From positions 1 to 64,000 of the forward strand of contig CAADSP010000110.1 in assembly GCA_900751755.1 (NCBI GenBank): a stretch of 64,000 nucleotides of DNA, given 5' to 3'. Below the pieces are notes generated by a model, which saw nothing but the letters and a program-made list of their open reading frames with translations, was not told where the DNA came from and did no database searches. The stretch is from an uncultured Collinsella sp. (GTDB lineage Bacteria; Actinomycetota; Coriobacteriia; Coriobacteriales; Coriobacteriaceae). Numbering within the stretch: the stretch's first letter is position 1; every line of letters begins with the position of its first letter. Shown here in pieces: positions 26,303 to 34,830 of the stretch. Made by a program: the position numbers and the translations under genes.

Positions 26303-26330
26303 ACAAAAAAGCCGCCCGAAGGCGGCTATC
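26303..26330 (-). terminator. terminator of the tRNA-Thr gene
   Basis: On the minus strand: AGCCGCC, loop TTCG, GGCGGCTTTTTTG. Confidence 0.9.
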
Positions 26331-26338
26331 TTGTGCAA

Positions 26339-26414
26339 TGGAGCCAGCGACCGGGCTCGAACCGGTGACCCCCGCTTTACGAGAGCGGTGCTCTACCAAC
26401 TGAGCTACGCTGGC
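26339..26414 (-). tRNA. tRNA-Thr (anticodon CGT)
   Basis: Read on the minus strand: acceptor GCCAGCG pairs with CGCTGGC, D-arm GCTCAGTTGGTAGAGC, anticodon loop CTCGTAA (anticodon CGT, reads ACG), T-arm ACCGGTTCGAGCCCGGT, encoded CCA end. 76 bases including CCA, with its own terminator. Confidence 0.97.
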
Positions 26415-26571
26415 GGCCATGTGGTGACGCAACTGAGGCGTCAACGGCTGTCTATGATACGGGACATCGCAAATCCGCGCAAGTGTTCTGACGGCTTTTC
26501 TCACTTTAAATGCACTAATATTAGAGGCGTGATGTCTTGCTCTTACGGTTCTCAAACAGAATGGGGCAGCC

Positions 26572-27054
26572 ATGGCTCAACCCAAGATCCTTCTCACGCG
26601 TATCGATGACCGTTTCATTTACGGGCAAGACGTTGAGCTGTGGAACGAAGCCGTGGGTTCCAACCTTGTCTTAATCGTCAACGATGAGATCGCGGCGGAC
26701 GCTCGCAAGTGGGCCCCTATGAGGGTGGCGACGCCCGATGGCGTCTGGACACGGTTCTTCTCGGTGCAAAAGACCATTGGCATCATTCACACCGCGGCGC
26801 CGCGCCAATTGATTCTGATCATGGTGGCCTCACCCTCCGATGCACTCGCGCTGGTTAAGGGCGGTGTGCCTATCACCAAGATCAGCATAGGTTACATGCG
26901 GACAGGGGAGGGCAAGCACCTCATAACGCCTGCCGTTGCCGTAGACGACGCAGATGTCGCCGCCTTTAAAGAGCTACAAGAGCTCGACATAGAGCTAGAA
27001 ATCCGCTATCTCCCCAGTTCCACCCCCGACCCCATCGGCAATCTGTTCAACTGA
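26572..27054 (+). CDS. orphan mannose-family EIIB-like protein lacking the active-site His
   Basis: 160 residues, collinear with the EIIB at 16834 from end to end (LLTRIDDRF...FFSVQKTIGIIHTAAPRQ...LALVKGGVPITKISIG...VAAFKELQELDIELEIR). The phosphorylation motif RLVHGQV has become RFIYGQD: His17 is Tyr and Val20 is Asp. It therefore cannot be a normal phosphocarrier. No EIIA, EIIC or EIID is adjacent. The frame is intact along its whole length, so it is either retained for another purpose (for example binding a PTS protein or regulator) or a young decaying copy. Ribosome site is weak (GGGGCAGCC). Confidence 0.82.
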   Translation: MAQPKILLTRIDDRFIYGQDVELWNEAVGSNLVLIVNDEIAADARKWAPMRVATPDGVWTRFFSVQKTIGIIHTAAPRQLILIMVASPSDALALVKGGVPITKISIGYMRTGEGKHLITPAVAVDDADVAAFKELQELDIELEIRYLPSSTPDPIGNLFN

Positions 27055-27119
27055 TCCCTTGGGGACGGAGGAAAACGGATCATTTTGCCGTCGTAGGGGG
27101 TTTGTGTGGCGCTGTCCGC

Positions 27120-27273
27120 CAAAACTATGCCGGTTTACTACGATGAATTGCTTATCGCCGAGCATGCTAAATTTGCAGAGAATAAAACTGCAGGTAGACG
27201 AGTTGCTATTTTTTTATAAACCAGCGCGTGGTCGGACATTGTGGGTTCATCGTAGTAATTCGGCATAGTTTTG
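27120..27273. repeat. 154-bp element bounded by 28-bp inverted repeats (MITE-like)
   Basis: Arms 27120-27147 (CAAAACTATGCCGGTTTACT start) and 27246-27273 are reverse complements with two mismatches. The 98-base interior is AT-rich without an ORF. It occupies the gap between the EIIB-like gene and the convergent galM. Confidence 0.8.
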
Positions 27274-27320
27274 TTATGTCACCAATTCGGTGGCATCGAA
27301 AAGAAGGATTTATTCATGAA

Positions 27321-27356
27321 ACAGCGCCCGTCGGCTGTGGTACCGGCGGGCGCTGC
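27321..27356 (-). terminator. hairpin at the 3' end of galM
   Basis: CAGCGCCCGTCGG / CCGGCGGGCGCTG stem with one G-T pair; on the minus strand it is followed by only a short TTT, so termination is plausible rather than certain. Confidence 0.5.
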
Positions 27357-27380
27357 TGTGCGATATATTGCGTTATGGGC

Positions 27381-28433
27381 TTAGTGCCTCATAAAGTGGT
27401 ACTCGATCACATTGCTGTAGGGGTGACCCGGGCCCACAATGCCCTGCGGGAACAGCGGCTGGTGCGGCGTGTCGGGGTACATCTCGGCCTCGAGGGCAAA
27501 GCCGGCGCCCCAGCCATAGTTGGCATCGTCCTTGGCGTGCTCGTCGCCCAGCCAGTTACCGGTGTAGAGCTGTACGCCCGGGGCGGTGGTGTAGTAGTCC
27601 AGCTCACGACCGGTCCACATCTCCTCGACATGTAGGGCGCGACGCAGGTTGCGGCCGTACTGATAGCCATCGATGCACAGGCAGTGATCGTAGCCACGTG
27701 CCTGCTTAATCTGCGGGTCGTCGGCCTCCATGCCGGGTGCGACGGGGCGCAGCTCGCGGAAGTCAAACGGCGTGCCCTCGACCGGAGCGATTTCGCCGGT
27801 GGGGATGCTCTGCTCGTTAACGGGCAGGTAGTGTGCGGCGTTAGCAACAAAGAAGTGCTCACAGTCCATGCCGGCGTTATGGCCGGCAAGGTTAAAGTAC
27901 GTGTGGTTGGTCATGGACACGTAGGTGGCGCGGTCGCTCTCGCAGTCATACTCGATGCGAAAGACGCCGGTGCGTGTAACGGTAAACACGGCCGTAAAGG
28001 TGCGGTTGCCGGGAAGGCCCAGTTCGCCATCCTCAAGCGAGGTGGTCATGCGCACGGCGTTATGGGCCTCGTCGAGCTCAACATCCCACACGCGCTTGTG
28101 CAGGCCATGCTCAAGATCACTGTGCAGGTTGTTGACGCCTTCGTTGGCCGGCATATGCCAGTCCGTACCGTCAATGGTGATCGTGGCACCCGCAGTACGG
28201 TTGGCCACGGGGCCGATTGTCGCGCCAAAGCAGGCGGGGTTGTCAAAGTAATCCTCGAGCTTATCGAAGCCCAGCACCACATCGCGCACGTTGCCGGGGA
28301 TGTCGGGCACGTCGATGCCCAACACGGTGGCACCATAGTCCATAATGCGAACGCAGATCTCGGGCCCGTTGAGGGTGTAGCGATGAACGAGGGTACCGCA
28401 CGGCGCGGTGCCGAAAAGCTCGGAAGTGATCAT
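27381..28433 (-). CDS. galM: galactose mutarotase (aldose 1-epimerase)
   Basis: 350 residues. Interconverts alpha- and beta-galactose before GalK. Motifs: RIMDYGATVLGIDVPD, FGATIGPVANRTAGA (substrate Asn/Arg), catalytic His in MTNHTYFNLAGH and HYLPVNEQSIPTGEI, and catalytic Glu in APGVQLYTGNWLGDE region. Unlike the two LacX-like proteins it is a standard GalM. Start ATG 28433 follows TAGGAA; the frame continues further upstream but without a ribosome site. Divergent from the deoR gene at 28639. Confidence 0.93.
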   Translation of the reverse strand: MITSELFGTAPCGTLVHRYTLNGPEICVRIMDYGATVLGIDVPDIPGNVRDVVLGFDKLEDYFDNPACFGATIGPVANRTAGATITIDGTDWHMPANEGVNNLHSDLEHGLHKRVWDVELDEAHNAVRMTTSLEDGELGLPGNRTFTAVFTVTRTGVFRIEYDCESDRATYVSMTNHTYFNLAGHNAGMDCEHFFVANAAHYLPVNEQSIPTGEIAPVEGTPFDFRELRPVAPGMEADDPQIKQARGYDHCLCIDGYQYGRNLRRALHVEEMWTGRELDYYTTAPGVQLYTGNWLGDEHAKDDANYGWGAGFALEAEMYPDTPHQPLFPQGIVGPGHPYSNVIEYHFMRH

Positions 28434-28598
28434 TTGGTTCCTAACATCGAGATATTTCGGACAAACTGTAACGCGAACAGGCGAGATTATCACTACACCC
28501 CACTAAAGCAGGGGGTATTCTTCTCAAAAAAGTGATGATTGGAGCTGTGCGGGCGTTCATTTCTGACGCGCGCGAGTCTGATACAATTTGTTCGTTAT

Positions 28599-28609
28599 TG
28601 TTTGAATTG
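28599..28609 (+). promoter_or_regulatory. TGTTYGAAT-type element in the deoR promoter
   Basis: TGTTTGAATTG lies just after a possible -10 box (GATACAAT, 28579-28586) and a TGTTCG half (28589). The same element occurs at 44727 and 46660, so this may be an autoregulatory operator of the DeoR protein. Confidence 0.45.
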
Positions 28610-28638
28610 ACGTGAGCGTGGAACAGCGAGGACTCATC

Positions 28639-29403
28639 GTGATTAAAGCGGAGCGACAGGATAAGGTTCGGCAGCTGCTCGAGGAACAGGGAACGGTCTC
28701 GGTCAAGGAGATTTCGGATGCGTTAGGTGTCTCGGATATGACGATCCGCCGTGACCTTGAGGAGCTTGCGAGCCTGGGCGAGATCGAGCGCGTGCACGGC
28801 GGAGCCCGCAGTGCGCAGGGCCGTCCACACGCTATGCTGCGCCATGAGTATTCGCACAGTGAAAAGCGCACTAAGCATGCCGAGGAAAAGCTGCAGATCG
28901 CGCGCCGTTCTGTGGAGCTTATCGAGGAAGGCTCGACCATCTTTTTGGGCACGGGCACCACGGTTGAGCAGATGGCCTCGATGCTGCCGGCGTTTCGCCT
29001 GCGCATTGTGACCAATTCGCTTTCGGTGTTTAACCTGCTCGAGGCGCGCGAAGACTGCGAACTGTGCCTGGTGGGCGGCGTGTACCGCCGCCGCACTGCC
29101 GCCTTTGTGGGCCCCACGGCCGAGGATACCTTGCGTGCGCTGGGCATCGATGCAGCCTTTATCGGTGCCAACGGCATTTTGGACGGCGATGTGTCCACGT
29201 CTAACATGGAAGAGGGCCGCATCCAACAGCTCGCTTTTAGCAAGGCAGACTCGCGCTATCTGATCGCCGATTCCAGCAAGATTGGCAAGCGCGACTTCTA
29301 CACCTTCTGCCGTCTGGACAGCCTGGACGCCGTGGTGTGCGAGCCGGGCATCGCCGCTGAAGATCGTGCCGCCATCGAGGAGCATACGCAGGTCATTTGC
29401 TAG
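28639..29403 (+). CDS. DeoR-family sugar regulator (LacR-like)
   Basis: 254 residues from GTG 28639 (after GCGAGGAC); a GTG at 28612 is in frame but has no ribosome site. N-terminal DeoR HTH (RQDKVRQLLEEQGTVSVKEISDALGVSDMTIRRDLEELASLGEIERVHGGA) and a DeoRC phosphosugar-binding domain with FLGTGTTVEQM, IVTNSLSVFNLL and DAAFIGANGI. Typical LacR/AgaR relative; the inducer would be tagatose 6-phosphate in streptococcal LacR. The C-terminal half is duplicated as a fragment at 33602-33997. Likely targets: itself, the lac EIIA gene and lacAB. Confidence 0.9.
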   Translation: MIKAERQDKVRQLLEEQGTVSVKEISDALGVSDMTIRRDLEELASLGEIERVHGGARSAQGRPHAMLRHEYSHSEKRTKHAEEKLQIARRSVELIEEGSTIFLGTGTTVEQMASMLPAFRLRIVTNSLSVFNLLEAREDCELCLVGGVYRRRTAAFVGPTAEDTLRALGIDAAFIGANGILDGDVSTSNMEEGRIQQLAFSKADSRYLIADSSKIGKRDFYTFCRLDSLDAVVCEPGIAAEDRAAIEEHTQVIC

Positions 29404-29522
29404 CTAGCGCTACGGGATTGCCAACGGGCGATGCGGGAGGACTTTTACCTCCTGTCATTGTGGAAACCAGCGCATCAGCGCTACGCGATATAACGCGCAA
29501 ATGAGGACTCCACTATCAAATC

Positions 29523-29660
29523 GTCTCAACCTGTAACAGGTAGGGGTGAAACCACCAACCAGATGTTACAGATTGAGACAATTCGGCGGGGCCTACCTTG
29601 TTTGTCTCGATCTGTAACGGTTAGGACTTAAAAACTCGGCTACGTGTTACAGATCGAGAC
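29523..29660. repeat. two tandem 57-bp palindromes, period 81 bp (array 1)
   Basis: Units 29523-29579 and 29604-29660. Each has 15-base arms GTCTCRAYCTGTAAC / GTTACAGATYGAGAC around a 27-base loop; units are separated by a 24-base spacer. Same family at 34831 and 39642. The array fills the gap between the convergent deoR and GntR genes. Confidence 0.9.
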
Positions 29661-29675
29661 AAAAGAAAAAGAACA

Positions 29676-30395
29676 TTAGGACTTGAAAATAAAGTTTTGA
29701 TAAGGGATTCGCCCAGTTAAGACGGTGCGGCAGACAATTGAGATTAGTTTGCCTCCGGAGTCGTAAGCATAATGAGTCAGTTCGATGACCGGAAGTTTTG
29801 CAACACCATAATTACTGGCTTCGGAATCGCTAAGCTGACGTGCTCTATAGCTTTCCCTAACAGATTGGATAGACTTGGACAAGTCGTCCATGATTCTGCT
29901 AAATGCCTGAAAATCTAACTGGTTATTCGGAACGCGCGACTTTGAAATGAAGAACGTATCAGCGCCTATGAAGCTGCCTTCAAGTTCGTAGGTCAATTCA
30001 AGACGCTGAATTTTGTCGCGACTTTGACATCCAAATTGTTGGAGCATCATTACGGAAATTGGACGACCTGATGTGAGGCCGCCGAAATGTTTGGTAATGG
30101 CATCTGGATCAACGCCATCGCAATGGCTTGCAAAGTCAAAGTCTAAAAGTGAATTGAGCTCGCTAACGCGTTTCGGTGCAACAAACGACCCCTTACCTTG
30201 GATTCGATAGATGCTTCCACGACGCTCCAGCTCACTCATGGCAAGTCGGACGGTTGTTCTGCTTACGGCGTATTCGTCGCAGAGTTCCATTTCTGTTGGA
30301 AGTTTATCGTCTGCTTGATATTCATCGACGATCTGCTTGAGCAGCGCGTCGGTGAGCTGTAAATAGAGTGGCCGTTTTTCGTGTGTATCGAGCAT
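29676..30395 (-). CDS. GntR/HutC-family regulator
   Basis: 239 residues from ATG 30395, which follows CTGAGGCT (an ATG 6 codons upstream lacks a site). Winged HTH ([52 protein letters not shown]) plus UTRA domain with [16 protein letters not shown] and the C-terminal [12 protein letters not shown]. It follows the DUF7916-like gene in the same direction and both are divergent from the EIICB gene at 31745; the palindrome ATATTGTTACAACAATAT at 31436 is its plausible operator. Base composition is AT-richer than the surroundings. Confidence 0.9.
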   Translation of the reverse strand: MLDTHEKRPLYLQLTDALLKQIVDEYQADDKLPTEMELCDEYAVSRTTVRLAMSELERRGSIYRIQGKGSFVAPKRVSELNSLLDFDFASHCDGVDPDAITKHFGGLTSGRPISVMMLQQFGCQSRDKIQRLELTYELEGSFIGADTFFISKSRVPNNQLDFQAFSRIMDDLSKSIQSVRESYRARQLSDSEASNYGVAKLPVIELTHYAYDSGGKLISIVCRTVLTGRIPYQNFIFKS

Positions 30396-30467
30396 TAGAG
30401 CCTCAGTTTGCATGTTGGTTATACCTGATGGTTGCCTCAGTCGGGATGTAACGTGGGCAAGGTAACC

Positions 30468-31388
30468 TTAACGTATCACAGAGCGGCTCAGCATGACGAT
30501 CTGATGCCTGTATCCACGAAGGGCTTGTCCGAGCGTGAAGATATTCTGGGGCAGGCAAATACCGTTCATGGAGTCCCCGATATGTTGGAGGTCAGCGCCG
30601 GCTGCTTTTGCTGCAAGGCCTATTTTCTTAATGGTCTCGCTGTCGCAGGAGTCTTGACTCGTCCCGTTCGCCGCCATGACGAGAACCTTCTCTTCAATTG
30701 ACTTGCCTACGTTGTGGGATCGTACAAAGTCTACGATGGCGCGCAGGTCTGCTTCTTGGAAGCAAGGGACGGTGTAGGGGGCTGGCACGAGAAGGATATC
30801 GACGCCGAGGTCAACAAACTTGCGCGCAATTTCGAGCGTCATGACAGGTTCCGCAACGCCCGCTCCATGCATTTTTCCGGCTATGACCAGGCCATTGAAA
30901 TGCTCTTTGGAGAGTTTAATCGAATGGGCGATTGCATCGTTGGAGACGCCGGTTCCAGGGTTGCCCGTCAGGCAGATAAAATCAAATCCGAGTTCGTTAG
31001 CCTTTTCTAAGGTCTTGGGAGAGACGCGACGACCCATGGGGATTTCCGTTCGGGATTCAGACATCTCTGCCTCGTTATCAACTGGCTCCAGATTGACGCC
31101 AATGGGCCTTCCGCATGCTCGCTTCACCCAAGTGACCGGGTTTTCATTGAGATCATCTGGAATACCGGCAATAACTGGATCGAACACATCGAGCGCGTTA
31201 AACAGAAGCAGGTCGGCACCTGCGGCACGTTCGATTTCTGCATTAGTAACGCCGCCGAGAAATTGGGAAGAGGGTACGTTTTCCGCCATGATGGTACGTC
31301 CCTCGGAAGCCAGAATTGCCTGTTTTAGATCCATGGGTGACGTGGCGGCAAAATCGGATGCGGACATGTTCAGTAATCGTTTGGGCAT
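30468..31388 (-). CDS. DUF7916-like protein linked to a PTS
   Basis: 306 residues. Starts MPKRLLNMSASDFAATSPMDLKQAILASEGRTIMAEN and contains GGVTNAEIERAAGADLLLFNALD, GRRVSPKTLEKANELGFDFICLTGNPGTGVSNDAIAHSI and VDILLVPAPYTVPCF, a pattern that suggests a TIM-barrel fold with phosphate-binding turns. Databases have labelled relatives as haloacid-dehalogenase-like or DUF7916, but I see no HAD DxD motif. It is the divergent partner of a lactose/cellobiose-type EIICB, so a role with a phosphosugar is plausible. Family name from memory; function unknown. Confidence 0.75.
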   Translation of the reverse strand: MPKRLLNMSASDFAATSPMDLKQAILASEGRTIMAENVPSSQFLGGVTNAEIERAAGADLLLFNALDVFDPVIAGIPDDLNENPVTWVKRACGRPIGVNLEPVDNEAEMSESRTEIPMGRRVSPKTLEKANELGFDFICLTGNPGTGVSNDAIAHSIKLSKEHFNGLVIAGKMHGAGVAEPVMTLEIARKFVDLGVDILLVPAPYTVPCFQEADLRAIVDFVRSHNVGKSIEEKVLVMAANGTSQDSCDSETIKKIGLAAKAAGADLQHIGDSMNGICLPQNIFTLGQALRGYRHQIVMLSRSVIR

Positions 31389-31435
31389 TGTTACTTCCTT
31401 TGACTAGAACGACAGGCTTGTGACATTGTCTCTAA

Positions 31436-31453
31436 TATTGTTACAACAATATA
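31436..31453. promoter_or_regulatory. perfect palindrome, candidate GntR operator
   Basis: ATATTGTT-AC-AACAATAT, perfect 8-base arms, in the divergent region between the DUF7916-like gene and EIICB. Confidence 0.55.
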
Positions 31454-31474
31454 TTCAATATGTTATATCCAATC

Positions 31475-31583
31475 GGTGAACAGTTGCAAACTTATTGTAC
31501 TGCTCGGAAAAAATAGCCTTTAGCTGGGAAAACCTTATATTAATCAACTACCGTTCACCGAATAAGTATTTGAATTCTTGACA
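31475..31583. promoter_or_regulatory. GGTGAACGGT-type motif pair and -35 box before EIICB
   Basis: GGTGAACAGT (31475-31484) and ACCGTTCACC (31550-31559) are inverted, 65 bases apart. TTGACA at 31578-31583 is a candidate -35 with a weak -10 AAGAAT 17 bases later. Confidence 0.55.
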
Positions 31584-31744
31584 TATCGAAAAAGCGGAAA
31601 AAGAATTGGTTATGACAAATCGCGCAAATGATATTACATTTCGCACAAGAACGTATTCACTTACATAAGTGGATACAAACGGGGACGACGACGGTTGAGT
31701 CCGGATAAATCGTTGTGTGCCCGGGAATCATGAAAGGATGTGTT

Positions 31745-33439
31745 ATGGACGCTATCGTCAAATTCCTTGAAAAACACCAGCCTCTCTTCGACAAAATCTC
31801 GAGGAACATTTATCTGGTGGCGATTAAGGATGGCTTTCTCTCGAATATGCCAATTGTGCTGTTCTCGAGCCTGTTCCTTCTTCTTTCGACGCTCCCTGCC
31901 TATGTAGGCATCACGCTTCCGTCTGAGGTGCTGGATTTCTTCAATAAAATCTATGCATATACCATGGGACTTCTTGGCATTATGGTGGCCGGCACCACGG
32001 CGAGCTCACTTGCCATGTCGATGAACCGTCGCATGCCTTCGGGTAAATCTCTCAACCCCACCTCGTGCATGGTTTGTGCCATGTGCGGCATGCTCTTGCT
32101 ATCGGTGACGAACGATGTTGTCTCGATTGGCGGAGCAGATACATCTGTTTTTGAAACCGGCTATATGGGAACCAAGGGTTTTCTCGCTGCGTTCGTAGCC
32201 GCATTCTTGACCGTTAATATCTATAAGGTGTGCATTAGCCATAATGTGACGATCAAGCTTCCCAAAGAGGTCCCTGGCTCTATTGCGCAGAGTTTTCGCG
32301 ATATCTTTGCATTTGGGTTTTCGATCCTTGCGTGCGCTTTTATCGATCTTGCGAGCCGCAAGCTGCTTGCTGTGCCGTTCGCCAATTTGGTATCCGCTCT
32401 CATCTCGCCGCTGTTCTCCGCGGTCGACACCTATCCTGGCATGGCGCTTATCGAAGGCGCGGTCGCGCTTTTCCAATTTATGGGTATCCACGGTGCTTCG
32501 GTTGTCATGAGTCCGATCAATGCTGCGCTCTACGGCAATACCGTTACCAATCTTGAGGTTTTCCAAGCAGGTGGACACCCGTCAATTGCTCTCACGCAGG
32601 ACTTTACAAGCTTCATCGGCGGTCTGGGCGGTTCTGGCTGCACGTTCATCGTTCCTATTATCCTGATCATGTTTATGCGCTCCAAGCAGCTTAAAGCCAT
32701 GGGCAAGGCATCGATTATCCCGGTGATTTTTGGAGTTAACGAGCCCGTTATCTTCGGTATGCCGATTGTTCTCAATCCCTATATGTTCGTGCCCTTCCTA
32801 GTGGCTCCTATGGTCAACGCCATTATCGGTAAATTTTTCATTGACGTCATTGGAATGAACGCCCCCATGTATACCATGCCGTGGGCGCTTCCCGGCCCAA
32901 TCGGTGCATTCCTCACCACGGGTCTCGATCTACGTTCTCTCGTATTGATGGCAGTGCTGTTGGTCGTTGACTTTGTGATTTACTATCCGTTCTGCAAGGC
33001 GTATGACCATCAGCTTTGTTTGGAAGAGTCTGCAAAGGAGACTGCAGGAACCTCGGATGCAGATGCTATTGCCGCACAGGAAAATGTCGCAAAAGCTCTC
33101 GAGGCGGTAAAGGACAAGGCGGAGCAGATCCGCGTGCTTGTGCTTTGCCAGGGTGCCGGCACTTCGACTCTCTTGGCAAATGCTCTTCGCGAAGGTGCCG
33201 CTGCTAAGGGTATCGATCTGGTTTCTCAGTCCGGTGCGTACGGAAGCCACTATGAGACGATGGATCAGTACAACGTGATTGTTCTGGCGCCCCAGGCACG
33301 CATGTACTATGACGCTATGAAGGCCGATACCGATCGCCTTGGAATTAAACTGCTCACCACAAGGGGCAAGGAGTATATCGACCTTACCAACGATCCCGAA
33401 GGTGCAATTGACTGGATCGTTCAGGAGCTGGCCAAATAG
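31745..33439 (+). CDS. PTS lactose/cellobiose-family EIICB permease
   Basis: 564 residues. N-terminal EIIC domain with about eight to ten spans starting MDAIVKFLEKHQPLFDKISRNIYLVAIKDGF, containing GIHGASVVMSPINAAL and the family motif GVNEPVIFGMPIVLNP; C-terminal EIIB domain with the phosphocysteine loop VLVLCQGAGTSTLLAN (Cys468). The fused C-B order is that of LacE. ATG 31745 follows AAAGGA. No EIIA adjoins; the only lac-type EIIA in the window is at 44819. Because its partner genes are a GntR regulator and DUF7916-like protein rather than lacG, the sugar may differ from that of the two modules downstream. Confidence 0.92.
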   Translation: MDAIVKFLEKHQPLFDKISRNIYLVAIKDGFLSNMPIVLFSSLFLLLSTLPAYVGITLPSEVLDFFNKIYAYTMGLLGIMVAGTTASSLAMSMNRRMPSGKSLNPTSCMVCAMCGMLLLSVTNDVVSIGGADTSVFETGYMGTKGFLAAFVAAFLTVNIYKVCISHNVTIKLPKEVPGSIAQSFRDIFAFGFSILACAFIDLASRKLLAVPFANLVSALISPLFSAVDTYPGMALIEGAVALFQFMGIHGASVVMSPINAALYGNTVTNLEVFQAGGHPSIALTQDFTSFIGGLGGSGCTFIVPIILIMFMRSKQLKAMGKASIIPVIFGVNEPVIFGMPIVLNPYMFVPFLVAPMVNAIIGKFFIDVIGMNAPMYTMPWALPGPIGAFLTTGLDLRSLVLMAVLLVVDFVIYYPFCKAYDHQLCLEESAKETAGTSDADAIAAQENVAKALEAVKDKAEQIRVLVLCQGAGTSTLLANALREGAAAKGIDLVSQSGAYGSHYETMDQYNVIVLAPQARMYYDAMKADTDRLGIKLLTTRGKEYIDLTNDPEGAIDWIVQELAK

Positions 33440-33475
33440 TGGATGCACTTCGTCGTTGATTCGTCGGTGTATGGT

Positions 33476-33514
33476 ACGGCCCCGCAGCTTATTGAGCTGC
33501 GGGGCCGTATTTCG
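33476..33514 (+). terminator. rho-independent terminator after EIICB
   Basis: ACGGCCCCGCAGCT, loop TATTG, AGCTGCGGGGCCGT then ATTTCG. Confidence 0.85.
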
Positions 33515-33601
33515 TTGAGTATCTAATTGAGACAATGCGCGCAACCGTCGTGAGATCGCATTGGCGCTCTCCGAGTCACCGACAAACTGTCTTCCATCTA
33601 T

Positions 33602-33997
33602 GTGACCAATTCGCTTTCGGCCTTTAGCCTGCTCGAGGCGCGCGAGGATTGCGAGCTGTGCCCGGTGGGCGGCATGTACCGTCGCCGCACCGCCGCCTTT
33701 GTGGGCCCCATGGCCGAGGATACCCTGCGCGCACTAGGGATTGACACGGCGTTTATCGGTGCCAACGGCATTCTGGACGGCGACGTGTCCACGTCCAACA
33801 TGGACGAGGGCCGTATCCAGCAGCTCGCTTTTAGCAAAGCGGACTCGCGCTATCTGATCGCCGACTCCAGCAAGATCGGCAAGCGCGACTTCTACACCTT
33901 CTGCCGCTTGGACAATTTGGACGCCGTGGTGTGCGAGCCGGGTATTACCGCCGAGGATCGCGCCGCCATCGAGGAGCACACGCAGGTTATTTGTTAG
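33602..33997 (+). pseudogene. DeoR regulator C-terminal fragment
   Basis: 131 codons nearly identical to the last half of the DeoR protein encoded at 28639 (VTNSLSAFSLLEAREDCELCPVGG... to EEHTQVIC). The HTH and first part of the effector domain are missing and the sequence before 33600 shows no match. It cannot bind DNA. A truncated duplicate left by rearrangement. Confidence 0.88.
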
Positions 33998-34059
33998 CTA
34001 ACGCTGCAGGCGATACTTCTGCCCCCCCCTGCCGGCGCGGCGATTATCGTTTCAATATG

Positions 34060-34165
34060 ACGTGCAGAATGACACGTATAAGTAAAAACACCATTTGTGC
34101 GTCAAATTTGATGACGCGTAAAAATTTGCGCGTCATTTTACGCGTCAACGTGACGCGATATGACA
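34060..34165. repeat. TGACGCG-rich palindromic region
   Basis: TGACGCGTAAAA (about 34111) and TTTTACGCGTCA (about 34134) form an inverted repeat; further GTGCGTCA, GCGCGTCA and GTGACGCG copies crowd the same 100 bases downstream of the toxin-antitoxin pair. Confidence 0.5.
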
Positions 34166-34201
34166 CGCAAATGCGCTCGGGCCAAGTATTCAGCTTGTGG
34201 G

Positions 34202-34507
34202 CTAGACCAGGCGGGCGTAGTCCTGTGACTGATGAAAGATATGGGCGATATAGATTGTTTCGTGCTCAAACTTATAAAGGCACACGTAGTTGTTGATGGG
34301 AAACGATCGGTAATTACGTGCAGCCAGCTCTTGCATGTGCGAGAGGGGACGTAGGAGCGGCTGTCCGCGAAGCAGATCAAGCTGATATTCAAACTCAGCG
34401 ACAAAATTGCCTGCTGCGCGCGGATTCTTGAGGATTTGGGCAAGATATCCGACGATACTCTCGTACTCATATCGCGCGCTTTTGAGGATTACGACGTTAT
34501 AGGTCAT
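34202..34507 (-). CDS. RelE/ParE-family toxin
   Basis: 101 residues with the RelE/ParE core: VVILKSARYEYESIVGYLAQILKNPRAAGNFVAEFEYQLDLLRGQP, then RSFPINNYVCLYKFEHETIYIAHIFHQSQDY. Toxins of this fold cleave mRNA on the ribosome or poison gyrase; the ARYEYESIVGYL helix and the terminal HQSQDYARLV resemble YoeB/RelE-type enzymes. It overlaps the antitoxin gene by 11 bases, downstream of it. Confidence 0.88.
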   Translation of the reverse strand: MTYNVVILKSARYEYESIVGYLAQILKNPRAAGNFVAEFEYQLDLLRGQPLLRPLSHMQELAARNYRSFPINNYVCLYKFEHETIYIAHIFHQSQDYARLV

Positions 34508-34763
34508 ATTTGTCTCGTATCGAAGCCGCGAAGGATTCGTAATCGCTGTAGTCGCCTTGCGATATTTCGTCTTCTGCCAACATCATACGAGACAGCAGTT
34601 TTGCCTTGGCGATTTCTTCTTGCATGAGGCGATACTGGTCGCTGCTGATGCAGTGCATGGCCTCGTAGCCGTTCTTGGTTACGGTGACGTCGCGCTCAGA
34701 CTCAACAAGCGTAGTGAATGCAGCAGTGTCCTTCATATCTCGGACGGGCACACAAGCTGACAT
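34497..34763 (-). CDS. Phd/YefM-family antitoxin
   Basis: 88 residues: MSACVPVRDMKDTAAFTTLVESERDVTVTKNGYEAMHCIS matches the Phd/YefM DNA-binding N-domain; the C-terminal DEISQGDYSDYESFAASIRDKYDL would neutralise the toxin. ATG 34763 follows AAAGGAGGT. Overlap with the toxin start is typical of a coupled toxin-antitoxin operon. Confidence 0.87.
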   Translation of the reverse strand: MSACVPVRDMKDTAAFTTLVESERDVTVTKNGYEAMHCISSDQYRLMQEEIAKAKLLSRMMLAEDEISQGDYSDYESFAASIRDKYDL

Positions 34764-34830
34764 GGGTACCTCCTTTGCGTTGGGACACAATTGTACCACG
34801 GTGTGTCCATGCGGACGATACCGTCGAATC

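Noticed and set aside
34202..34763. Toxin-antitoxin pair as a novel system
   Set aside because: Both proteins fit the common Phd/YefM and RelE/ParE families with the usual overlap.
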